Positions 25,260 through 35,113 of a stretch of 64,000 bases of DNA are shown here, one piece after another (positions within the stretch are counted from its first letter, which is position 1; every line of letters starts with the position of its first letter). Where the stretch lies: NCBI RefSeq assembly GCF_033568475.1, contig NC_133123.1, positions 21,314,622-21,378,621 of the forward strand, in the 5' to 3' direction. A model generated the notes under the pieces. The model ran no database searches and was not told where the DNA came from. It worked only from the letters and a program-made list of their open reading frames with translations. The DNA comes from Henckelia pumila (Eukaryota > Streptophyta > Magnoliopsida > Lamiales > Gesneriaceae). Made by a program: the position numbers and the translations under genes.

Positions 25260-26292
25260 TTTTTTTTGCATGTGTTGTCCTCGGTGTTACAACACCATAG
25301 ACAACACTAATGTTTTTTTTCATGCATTTTTAGGTTTTTAGGCATTCTGCATTCACTTTGTGCTGTGTAGTGTTTAATCTCTATTATGCTGATTCGATTA
25401 ATGCCAAGTTTTTCTGCAAAAATCTTTTTGTAAACGCTGGCACTTGAAATTCGAACTCTGACTAAACCACTAAGTAGTTGAGGGATGTACGTGTATTCCA
25501 TGTTCGTGTCCCATGTGAAATGTGATTTCGCAAATTCGGAGTTTAACATTTTAATAAGTTTGATGACCAATGTCATGAAAACAAACTTTTTCAATAATTA
25601 GAAGAAAATGGAAAAAGCTACCTATTTGAGTCCAATGAATACTGTTCTTTTAGTGTGCAGGCTACCACTTCTGAAATTTTTCTAAAAACAAGGGTAATCA
25701 AGTGTGTAAGTTTCAAATTCTTTTTGAAAAACTTTGGTGTTATTGATGATGCTGGAACACGAGAAGCAAAACTATACTTGTGAACATATCATGTGCTTTT
25801 GATTGCATTTTGATTGCATGTTACATTCTGTTTTAGGCATAAAATAGGTCATGCATATGCATTTTGTTAAATATGGTTCTGTTTTTGGGTAAAGTTCCAT
25901 ATAGACAAATTCTGATGAATTGCCCTATTTACTAAAAATTGAATTTTTGTGAATGATTTTTGTTTCAGTGGAGTTAAGCCGACGAGGAGTTAATTTTGGA
26001 AGATTTGAGCTGAAATATTTACCTCGGATTAGTGCCTTATTTATGGGATTTTATCTCTTAATCTCGGTTTTTAAATTTTGGCCGTTAGAAAAGTTACCGT
26101 TAGTATTTTGGAGAGGTAAGGATTTAGGGTAAATATGAGTTTGTTAGAGGAAAAATATTACCGTTTGTGATAAGGATTATATATATGATTTTTCGTATTT
26201 ATCGGGCATTATCATCTTCTTGAATTGTCAATTAACCCTATTTTTTTCTCTGCAAACTCTACCCCTCTCTCACTCTCAAATTCGATTTTTAA
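25260..26292 (+). other. Untranslated spacer between pol and the extra ORF
   Basis: About 1 kb without a credible coding frame. It opens with the most perfect nested palindrome of the element (25272-25307), immediately after the RNase H stop codon. It ends in a TC-rich leader (CTCTACCCCTCTCTCACTCTC) before the ATG at 26293. Confidence 0.65.
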
Positions 26293-26301
26293 TGGCAGAC
26301 T

Positions 26302-28401
26302 TTGATTCTCAAGATATTAGAAGCGAGATGGGGCATTTGGATTATGATGTTTGTAACACCGGAAGCTCCTCCATCATCATCTTCTCTGCCGATTGTTCCT
26401 GTTCCTATGGAACATGTTCTTCTTGCGATTATCGCACCAGGAGAACCTGGAAACGAGATTGACGTGGAGAATTTGCCCAATTTTGATGTCTTGAATCGAG
26501 TTCACCCTACTCCACCTATGGCTCGAAGATCAAAAAGGCAGGCAGGATACGACCCTGATTTTACTCAGTCCAAAAGGTTTTATAAAAGTCCTCGCATCTC
26601 CATGGCCGAAGAAGATCACACTTTGGGAGATGACTGTGATAATGCGACTTATGAGTTTGTGGCTCGCAAAAAACCCTCATCCACTGCTGCTTCTGCCTCC
26701 GCTCCGATTGTGGAATCTGCCTCTGAGAGTAGTGATACAAGCTCTTCTGATGATGTTTCTCTTCCTACTCAAAGCAAGAAAACAGATGCGACATCATCCT
26801 CTTCTAAGGAGACTCCATTTTTAGATGAAGATGTCACTTTGGCACAAATTTTGGAAAGCCTCAAGCAAGGGAAGACTGCTCCCTCTGCTCCCACAGGTCA
26901 TCAACCTGATGATGAACCGGATGCTGAGATGATGGAGGAATTTTCCGTGGGCAAATCACATCAAGAAGAAGTTAATTCCTCCACTTCCTCCTCTACTGAC
27001 TCTGATGCAAGCTCCTCCGACAAAAGTGTTGACATTACAGCAGAAGAGGAGTCTAATGAAGTTTCCAGCATGGATGCTGATGAAGATCCTCTGGAACAAG
27101 AGGTTGTTTCTACTGATGAAGCCAGTGTTGGTGTTGGTGTTGTCAACACCACATACAACACTGTTGATGAGGACTGTGACACTAATGCTGCTCATTCCCT
27201 CATGTTTTATCCTGGTGAAGCTGCTGCTGTGTGGCCTCTCTTCATTCATAGAGGACTGCTGGATGAGAGGAACATTGATGTACGCTCCTATGATAGATAC
27301 AATCTAATTGATTTTTTGAAGCTTAGGAAGCTTTATTCTACTGTTGTTGTTGTGATACCCTATTGTAAGAGGGTGATTCTGGAATTCTACGTCAACCTAA
27401 CTTCAAGCATTGAAGATCCAGACTCGGCGAAGTATGGTTTGGTTTATCTTCGGGGCAGATTGTTTGAGTTTACCCCAGCTGTCATAAATTCTCTTTATTC
27501 CACCCCGAAAGTTGATGAAGGCCATCCTCCAGACATCAATGAAGTCATTTATGTTCTCACGGGTGGTATGGTCAAAAAATTCACTGACCATTTTTCTGCA
27601 GCTAAGCTCACGTCATTTTATTCTGTGCTGCACAAGCTGGCTATAAGGAATTGGATGCCTTCTTCAAACTCCACCGTGGTAACACGGCCACAGGCATTCA
27701 TTCTCTATGTCATAGGGACTGGGAGTCCTTTCAACTTTGGGAAGCAGGTATTTCGAACCGTGCTCCAGTTTGCTGATGGAGGACTCGAGTCTACAAAGCT
27801 ACCTTTCCCATCCTTGATATATGACATTTTAGAGTCTCAGGAATTCATCCGCAATATCACAGAAGATCTCTTTGATCAACCTGAGATTTTGAAGATAACA
27901 GTTGGTCTCCTCAAGGGAAATCGAGTTCTTGATTTGCCCTGGACTACTAATCCTACCCCTGCTGCTGAAGTTGCTGATGTTGCACCCGATGTTGCCAACA
28001 CGGGTAACAACACTGAAGAAACAGTGCCTTCTACTCCTCTGAAATTTACTACTGCTACCATTCAGCTCCTGATGACACGTGCTGAGGAGAAGATCGCTCT
28101 AGCACAGGAAGATATTGCCTTCTACAGCACGGTGTTAGCTGATTTTCGAAGACAACTTGACATTTCTGGCCAAATAGGGGGAGATAGTGTACAAGCTGCT
28201 GATGAAGCTGGTCCATCTGGGACTAAATATCATTATGAGGAAGCAACTGATCAAGAGGGATCACATAGTGATAGTGATCAGTTTTATTTTTTGCTTCTTC
28301 CCTTAGCTTTGCTGTTTAGCTTCATCTTTTTTATTAATATAACTGTTTTCGTTTGCTCTAGTTATGTGCTACATTGCTCTTATATGCTAATACTAGATTA
28401 A
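26302..28401 (+). CDS. Extra 3' ORF (env-like position) of the Sirevirus-like element, 699 codons
   Basis: This is the only long intact frame of the element. Residues 1-100 are Pro/Arg-rich, 100-300 are very Ser/Asp/Glu-rich (likely disordered), and about 305-550 form a compact domain starting AAVWPLFIHRGLLDERNID. That part resembles the plant 'putative plant transposon protein' domain, from memory and unchecked. The segment LLMTRAEEKIALAQEDIAFY is probably helical. The C-terminus is strongly hydrophobic (FYFLLLPLALLFSFIFF), like a membrane anchor. In Sireviruses an ORF here is called env-like; its role is unknown. An ATG at 26293 (MADFDSQD) opens another frame, so the original start may have been shifted. 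Two nested palindromes (27125, 27977) are translated in frame. Confidence 0.7.
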   Translation: MILKILEARWGIWIMMFVTPEAPPSSSSLPIVPVPMEHVLLAIIAPGEPGNEIDVENLPNFDVLNRVHPTPPMARRSKRQAGYDPDFTQSKRFYKSPRISMAEEDHTLGDDCDNATYEFVARKKPSSTAASASAPIVESASESSDTSSSDDVSLPTQSKKTDATSSSSKETPFLDEDVTLAQILESLKQGKTAPSAPTGHQPDDEPDAEMMEEFSVGKSHQEEVNSSTSSSTDSDASSSDKSVDITAEEESNEVSSMDADEDPLEQEVVSTDEASVGVGVVNTTYNTVDEDCDTNAAHSLMFYPGEAAAVWPLFIHRGLLDERNIDVRSYDRYNLIDFLKLRKLYSTVVVVIPYCKRVILEFYVNLTSSIEDPDSAKYGLVYLRGRLFEFTPAVINSLYSTPKVDEGHPPDINEVIYVLTGGMVKKFTDHFSAAKLTSFYSVLHKLAIRNWMPSSNSTVVTRPQAFILYVIGTGSPFNFGKQVFRTVLQFADGGLESTKLPFPSLIYDILESQEFIRNITEDLFDQPEILKITVGLLKGNRVLDLPWTTNPTPAAEVADVAPDVANTGNNTEETVPSTPLKFTTATIQLLMTRAEEKIALAQEDIAFYSTVLADFRRQLDISGQIGGDSVQAADEAGPSGTKYHYEEATDQEGSHSDSDQFYFLLLPLALLFSFIFFINITVFVCSSYVLHCSYMLILD

Positions 28402-28500
28402 AATCTTCTAACCCTCTTATGCTCTTTATATGAATTATAGAATCCCTAAGTGTCATGGTTCGTGTTATCTTTGATGTTGCCAACACGAGGGACAACACTT

Positions 28501-28607
28501 CAGGGGGAGACTTACAATTTAGGGGGAGAAGAAGTTTTAAACTCAGGGAGAGTTTATGTGTATTCCTACTTGTGCGATGTTTTGTCCAGAAAGCAAAAAA
28601 GGGGAGA
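28501..28607 (+). other. Multiple polypurine tracts before the 3' LTR
   Basis: Purine tracts occur at 28501-28510 (CAGGGGGAGA), 28519-28534 (TTAGGGGGAGAAGAAG), 28543-28551 and, directly before the LTR, 28595-28607 (AAAAAAGGGGAGA). The last would prime plus-strand DNA. Repeated tracts here are typical of Sireviruses. Confidence 0.75.
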
Positions 28608-28608
28608 T

Positions 28609-29438
28609 TGAAAGGAATTTTAATTCCTTGATATTCTCGGTCTTAAGTTGCAATTAATATTTGATTTTTCTTTCTAGACAAGTCAAAATATTTGGTGAAT
28701 ATTGTGTGTATATTTCGAATATTCTATGAAATATATTTGTCATGATAAATTATATCTTGATAAGGTAGTTGATAGATATATTAAGTATTCAATATTATCA
28801 AAATATGATTTACTAGATTTAATAAAGTTTTATTCATACTTAAACATGTTTTCTTATTTGTGTAGGACTCTATATAAGAAAATCTTCTAGTCTTGGATTC
28901 TAATCTATTAATGAAGGGTTTCACGCACAAGAAGGTTAATGGCTTCAGACGTACAATCCGCTGCTTAATCTTTGAAGAATTATGTTGAAGAATCAAAGAT
29001 CTCTGAAGCAAGGTTTTGCAACTTTCATTGTTGCATGTCTCCGTGTTGCCGTTAGTGTTGAAGCATCGAAAACAACACTGTGGGAACTTTGTAGTTGAAG
29101 ATCTTTACCGTCTCTTCAATTTAGGCTACGGGATTTGCATCTATTGTTTTTATTCTGATTTATTTAGGATGCAAGTTTGATTTCTCAACTTGTTGAGAAA
29201 TTTAGAATTTATTGATTTTTCATAAAGTCACTAGTATTACTTTGTAAGACCGATCTTATCTTTTCTAGTGATATTTAGCCCTAATGCACCCGCACGAGTT
29301 TTATACTCGTGCAAAATTAATCACTTGTGTTTTATTTACGCTTTAAATTTTCGCTGCACTGTGTTGTCGTTGGTGTTATAACACCATGTACAATACTGCC
29401 TGTTTTTACTTAACAAACCACGTACAACGTTTCTTTCA
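28609..29438 (+). repeat. 3' LTR of the Sirevirus-like element (830 bp)
   Basis: Same ends as the 5' LTR (TGAAAGGAATTT...TTTCTTTCA), followed by the target duplication AACTT. It keeps about 15 bp near 28741-28755 missing from the 5' copy, and its TATA-like word is altered to CTATTAATG. Palindromes: 29361-29396 and a degenerate 29043-29078. Confidence 0.92.
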
Positions 29439-29443
29439 AACTT

Positions 29444-29800
29444 AAATCTACAACAAATAAATTAGATCTATTTGTAATTGAACTGTCTACAAAGATCATT
29501 AACAGAAACACCCAAGCTATATAGTTCTTCTTACGCGATTGTGTTATATTATTTGTTATACCATAAGCTATATTTTAATAATGTATAATGTATATCATGC
29601 TTGATCATTATTATTCACATTTTTTTTGTCTCCCTCTTTGTTTATTAATACGAGGACTAATAATGATCTAGCATCTCCTATTGGTTGGTTGCCTTTGTAC
29701 TTGTTTATATCATACCAGGTCGTCTCTCCCTCATTTTCGATAAATACAATGTCAACTATTTTCTTTAATATTAATATACTCATTTCGCAGCCTACCCATT
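29444..29800. other. AT-rich intergenic DNA after the Sirevirus-like element
   Basis: Nothing recognised. Confidence 0.5.
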
Positions 29801-29804
29801 ATTG

Positions 29805-30672
29805 TCAGAATCTGCTCAGTGCTGACCCGTCGGATCAACCCGCTTGATATTGAAAAATGGTGGGTTGGCTCATGAATTTGGTGGCCTGTCAGAAGACGGG
29901 CCGAAACGGGTTGGTCTGTTTGGACCATGGGAATGAATCGGCCCGCCAATTTTTTTTTTATAAAAAATTATATTTTAAATTTTTATGTTAATGGATAAGT
30001 TTTGAATAATTTATATTTTTTAAAATGTTTTATAAATGATTATAAGCTCTAAAATGATTTATATAATTTATCATAATTTATTTTTATTTGATTAATTTTA
30101 AAAATTTATATTATTTATAATGATTTATTTATCTATACTATATTATAATAGTTCAATCACTTAGACTAACGGATTTTGGTGTGTAAAATCACACCAAAAA
30201 TTCTTTCCATTTTACTCCTAAATTTAACACACATCTCTTTTATGTTAGATCTTATATGATTAAATTATTCTCGCTTTTCTCTAACATTCTTATTTCTTTT
30301 TATCTTTATCTCTTTTTTCAATTTTCATCATTTATCAATTCCTATTAAATTATTTACAAATTTTTTTACAGCTTCTCTCTAATTTATATATCAAATTATC
30401 AAACACGTGAAATCATGTGCCACGATCGCTAATGTATATTATATTGCACACGTGAAGCGTGTGCTGCGGTCACTAATTTTTAATAAGTTTTTAAATGTGT
30501 ATATCATTAATAATTTTTTATTTATGATTTTTTTTTAAATCATATTTTTAAATTTTTTGATTTTTTTTTCATTTTTGACAAGTTGGGCTGAAGTATTCCC
30601 AACCCGCCATCAATTCGGGCCGGCCCACCCCAGCAGGCCAGGGAGGGTGACCCGAATTGATGGGCCTAGGAG
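29805..30672. mobile_element. Probable hAT-like non-autonomous element with GC-rich ends (approximate)
   Basis: GC-rich blocks with GGGCCG, ACCCG and GGGTTG words lie at about 29825-29945 and 30585-30670, in opposite orientation, around an AT-rich middle that holds a Helitron. This matches the build of the elements at 38609 and 39816. No clean target duplication was found. Confidence 0.35.
30132..30476 (+). mobile_element. Small non-autonomous Helitron with two successive 3' ends
   Basis: It starts TCTATACTATATTATAATAG after a host A and ends at CTAA before a host T. The terminal hairpin is GCACACG/CGTGTGC (30456-30464 region), about 8 nt before the end. A second hairpin plus CTAA (CACGTG/CATGTG, then CCACGATCGCTAA, ending near 30432) lies just inside, so the element has two stacked 3' termini. 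There is no coding capacity. Confidence 0.7.
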
Positions 30673-30730
30673 TGATTTTTTTTTTTTGAGAAGTAGTATG
30701 ACTAATTTTAACATTACTGAGGTTTGTATC

Positions 30731-32572
30731 TGTGGAGACCCCAGGCTTCGAAAATCTCTAATTTTTTTCTTCTTTTCTTGCTCCAAAGACTCGGAATGGT
30801 GACCTCTCATAGTCTTGATCATAATATACAATAAAGAGATGTCCAAAAATCATTCAAACGAGTATAAAATGCAACAAGTTTGAAACTTCCAAATATTCAA
30901 CATGTTTTCAACATTTATTTAAAATCATTCGATTGCTAGATCCGATCTCCACTTCTACTCCCATTTCAAATCTTTAAGGCCCTCTAAAGCTTGACCCCGA
31001 ACCTCCTGTTGCAATGCACACACACGAGACAAAGCAACAGCCGGAAAACCGGTGAGTGTAAAAACTCAGTATGAATGACAGAAACAAATGAACATTTAAA
31101 TATTTCAATGATATTAATATAAATCCATAAGTAATCTCAAATGGATAATGCATGGGTGAAATGCATGCTCAAGGATCCGGGGTTATCAATTCTCTGATTC
31201 AGTCTGAATCTCGGTCTTGGGGATCCCAAGGGAAAAGAAAACACAACATCACCACCTACTCTCCCAATCGGGGTGGGCGTTGAGCTTCTCAACCCCGGAC
31301 TTTGCACTACTATATAGAGTATTCTGGTCATGAAAGTTGCTATACATTCCATGCCACTCAAATATAGACTCAAACGTCCGCTGCAATCTAGGCAAGTCTG
31401 CCATCAAATATGAACAAATCTGGCTCAATATGAATGAGATGATGCAATTCAATATATCAAAATCTTTGCTCAATCAAAGCATTTCATCTCATATATCAAA
31501 TCATTAGCATGAATCATATATCGATAATCATTGAATAAAATCAAATTCATAATTTCATGTTATTCAATTAATTCATATAATTCAAATAATATAGCAAATA
31601 AGTGTGTAATTTTATTGGGCTCGATAATCTCAAAATCTTCTCGAGAATTCAATCTCAAGCTCTTCATTGTCTATCCATACCTCAATTCCAAGTCCGGAAA
31701 GTTCAAGTATTAAAAGCTGCAACAATATGAAATTCATATCAATTTCTTGTTCGATCCAAAAATCGCATTTCAAACAATAATCAATCTCAATCTTGATCGA
31801 ACTCTAAACAACTCGATTTCTTGCGATTCCAATTCAAAATCTGAAATGGACAATATTATTTCTCAATAGCATTTATTGTCATTCTTGCTAAATAATCATT
31901 TAACAATTTCTTCAAAATTCAACCCGACGACTTAACGTCAAATAATCTAGTATTTCCAAAATTCCAAACACCAATATTATCACAATTTCATCACAATATC
32001 ATCATCAAAATCATCTCTAATTTTCGAAAATCGTCATCCAAAAATTCCAGAAATTCCTAAAATATTTCGAAAATAAAAAACATGTTTAAACGATGGTATT
32101 TTCTCAAACCGTCTTAGGTATACCATCTCTATTATCTCAAGAACATATTTATACCATAAAAACTCGAATCCAACAATATCCCAAAAATTATAACTTGATA
32201 GAATTTCATAATACTTACGTAGAAACGTAACTCTTGTTTTGAGGATTTTAAAACCGTGCACGGATCGAAATTCTACCGGTCACATCGAAGTTTGGAGAAC
32301 AAAAATGGTGATGAGATTCTTCCTTCTCTCCCCTCGAATGAATGAGGAAGAAGATGATGGAAGAATGATTAGGGAGACAACTCTCTCCTAATTATTTTAT
32401 TTCATGGGGTCCCATTCAACTTTTTACATTTTAGTCCTCGGACTTCCCCAAAATTGCAATTCAATCCCTGATCATTTGTAAACTTCAATTTCAGTTCTTT
32501 AATTTATGAAACTTAGAAATTTAATTTCAATTCTCATAATTTATTTAATTGAGTATTTTTCGAGGCATTACA
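30731..32572 (-). mobile_element. Solo LTR of a Ty3/gypsy (chromovirus-like) element
   Basis: The ends are TGTGGAGACC and GAGGCATTACA on the plus strand, so the minus strand reads TGTAATGCCTC...CTCCACA. The 5-bp GTATC repeat flanks it at 30726-30730 and 32573-32577. Patches resemble the LTR at 56293 onward (the CACACAC, CCGGTGA and TTGGGATCCC blocks in the same order), placing it in the same family. No internal region remains. Confidence 0.85.
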
Positions 32573-35113
32573 GTATCTCTCTCAATTAATGTACGGTAGC
32601 GTATTTGCACATATCCCTTGTTTGTGACAAAAAAGTTGTTTTTGTAATTAAAATTAATTTCGAAAAAAATCTAATAAATTTATGAGAACAAAAAATGAAT
32701 ATTTTTTGGGTTAAAATATTAACCATAAGTAGTAGTTAAAAGATAATGAATTATATTAATTATTTTCCACTCATTTTTTTAAATAATTTGAAATTTCAAA
32801 ATTAGTTGTCATACCAAGAGACCATGTTATTTTTTCTAAGGACATGTTACTTATTAAATTGGTATAGATATTGCAAAAATACTAATTTTAAACAAATTAA
32901 TTATATATGACCTTGAGAAATATTTTAGTAGACTTCCTTCTTAATAGAATCACAAGAAGCGGCGTTCATCCATTGATTTGATTCGATTGATCAATTTTGT
33001 TTCGATTTTAAAAACATATAATTTGATGATCAAATCATTTACTTTTGTCAGATTTGGTTTTTACTGGGCGTTTGACTGCGCTTTAAATTTGTTTGACAAA
33101 TTTTTTTTTCAAAAAAATTATAAACTGTCAAAATAAGTTGTTTAATAGCTTATAAACTGTTTAAAAAATATATGATATCTCCTAATTTTTTTTTTAAAAA
33201 AACTTATTTTAATATTCTATTTCTCTGAATTATCATTGTATATTTTCTCAAATACCTACTTATCCTCCACAAATTTTGACTAGCTGTTTGACATATTTTT
33301 TTTATGGTTTTGTTGCAAACATTACGTGCTTATTTTTCTCAAATGCTTTTAGGTTGATTCTAGGGTATATTCTATTTTTTATGCTTTCAATTTAATTTTT
33401 TTAAATCAAATTTTATTTGAACAGATTAAAGATAATATTAGATATTTATTTTTTTAAAAAAAATTCAAAGAATATATTTTTTAAAAAAATTATAAAGAAA
33501 AAATATTTTAATTTTCTAAATATAGACTTAACATTTATTATAAATATTATATATTGCATGCTTTGCGTGCTAATACAACCTGTTTTTTTTAACGAACCCC
33601 GTCACAATAATTAGATCAATGTGTAAATATATTCAAAACTACCTTACTCTAATTTTCTGTTGCTAGTATTCCGCTGTATGTGTTGCGTGCTCGTATAGTC
33701 CATTTTTTTTTTTATTGAAAACAAAATTACAAAAATAAATTTAAAAATACAAAAAATATGATATTTTCCAAAAAAAAAAAAGTCACAACGTAATAGATAT
33801 ATCAAATTTATAAAGTGAGTGACATTTTCGTAAATAAATAAACATAAAAAGACACAAAAATGAGTTTTGGTAAATAATAAAACATCTAATTGCTAAAAAA
33901 GAGAGAGTCATAAAATGACTAAGTTGCTTAATAATTTTTGGTTTTACTAAAAATTAAGTTAAGATATAATGATAATTTCAAATCAAACTTTATCAATTAA
34001 TTGAAAGTTAATTAATTAAGTAATACCCCGTAATAATATAGTAAGATTTGTATGTGTGCATGAGACTTACGTTACTTTCATAATTTTAATTTTTTTTAAA
34101 AAAAATTTGACTATAAAATAGTAAGGTATTCGGGTGTGTGGATGAGACTTGCATTACTTTCATAATTTTATAATTTTTTTAAAAACTTGACAATTAAAAG
34201 AATAAAGATTTTATCATACAAAATACTTTAATAATTTATTTTTAAAATAAAACATCACAATATGTTCTTAAAACAACTTATAAGTTCTAAGGACTTATAA
34301 ATTATTTTTAATAAATTTAATCAACCAACTTTAAAAATCGACTTGATTTATTAAATTTGGATAATTATTTAAACTAATATATAAAATACATTTTAAAATA
34401 TAATATTTTTGTTTAGATAATTTTTCAATAAAACCTTTAAATATAAAATACAAATGAATTAAATAAGTTTTAGTATTAAAGAACAAATATGAAAAAATTC
34501 GAAACTTAACAAAAATTATACTAAATTCACTAAATATCATTTCACAACACATGCAATCTATATAAAGACAAATAAAAGTACCAACCTAGTTCCTAATTAT
34601 ATCGGACAGTTCGACTTTGAAATACATAAAACAAAATCTTATAAACTTCAGTTTTAAGATCTATATCCAAAATAAAAATTCGGTTCAATTCCATCTCCAA
34701 CCTTTTTTGGTTTTTTTGGTTTGAATGTTCGATTTTTGCAGTTTAAACCAAAGTTTGAACAACCCCTGCACAAGATCTTAATTACTTTTAAACCCTATAA
34801 TTCACTCCTAATAACATCTTGTTGGAAATTTCGAGGAATAACACTAATCCAAAATGACCCCAAAATCACAAATCTTTTTTTTTTTTTTTTTTGGAATTTC
34901 AAGATGCAAGGAAACTGAAATCCCGATCATTGCTTTATAGATTAATAAAAGAAAAACTCACACAAAAATGGGGCATTTGCCAGTCGCACAATCTAGTGAC
35001 CAGACACCTAAGTATAATAAATATCAAGTCAACAAGATCAAATACGAAACCAGGTAGAGTCTGTTTCAGCGCCATTCATATAGAAGTGACTAAAACATTT
35101 TCGAAGAGAAAAC
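32573..35113. other. AT-rich intergenic DNA
   Basis: About 2.5 kb of low-complexity AT-rich sequence with no gene or clear transposon ends. A pair of similar stretches with GTAAGRTTTGTATGTGTG-like words near 34041 and 34121 suggests a short local duplication. The part nearest 35113 is the 3' region of RPL24. Confidence 0.5.

Larger units (their letters stand above)
19824..29396. repeat. Dispersed family of ~36-bp nested palindromes inside the Sirevirus-like element
   Basis: Each unit has outer arms GTGTTGTC/GACAACAC and inner arms GGTGTT/AACACC, with 3-bp spacers between arms and a 2-4 bp centre. Copies: 20143-20178, 21412-21448, 22050-22087, 22701-22737, 23496-23531, 25272-25307 (both arm pairs perfect), 27125-27161, 27977-28013, 28462-28498 and 29361-29396; degenerate at 19824-19860, 24574-24613 and 29043-29078; an inner half only at 26346-26360. 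A further copy lies outside at 13070-13105. Copies sit in LTRs, gag, pol, the spacer and the extra ORF, spaced mostly 0.5-1.3 kb. Most in-frame copies are read in the same phase (GGT GTT), giving V/T/N-rich peptides. Confidence 0.85.
19405..29438 (+). mobile_element. Complete Ty1/copia Sirevirus-like retrotransposon
   Basis: The element has two LTRs, target duplication AACTT (19400-19404 and 29439-29443), a primer binding site, gag, protease-integrase-RT-RNase H, a further ORF after pol, and several polypurine tracts before the 3' LTR. The extra ORF and the multiple polypurine tracts are hallmarks of Sireviruses, a plant copia genus. Gag and pol are broken by stops and frameshifts, so this copy cannot move on its own. 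It is studded with at least 13 copies of a nested palindrome (see the repeat entry). Confidence 0.9.

Noticed and set aside
19824-29396. CRISPR-like array
   Set aside because: The repeated palindromes are far apart and in a plant retrotransposon; spacers are not uniform and no cas genes exist.
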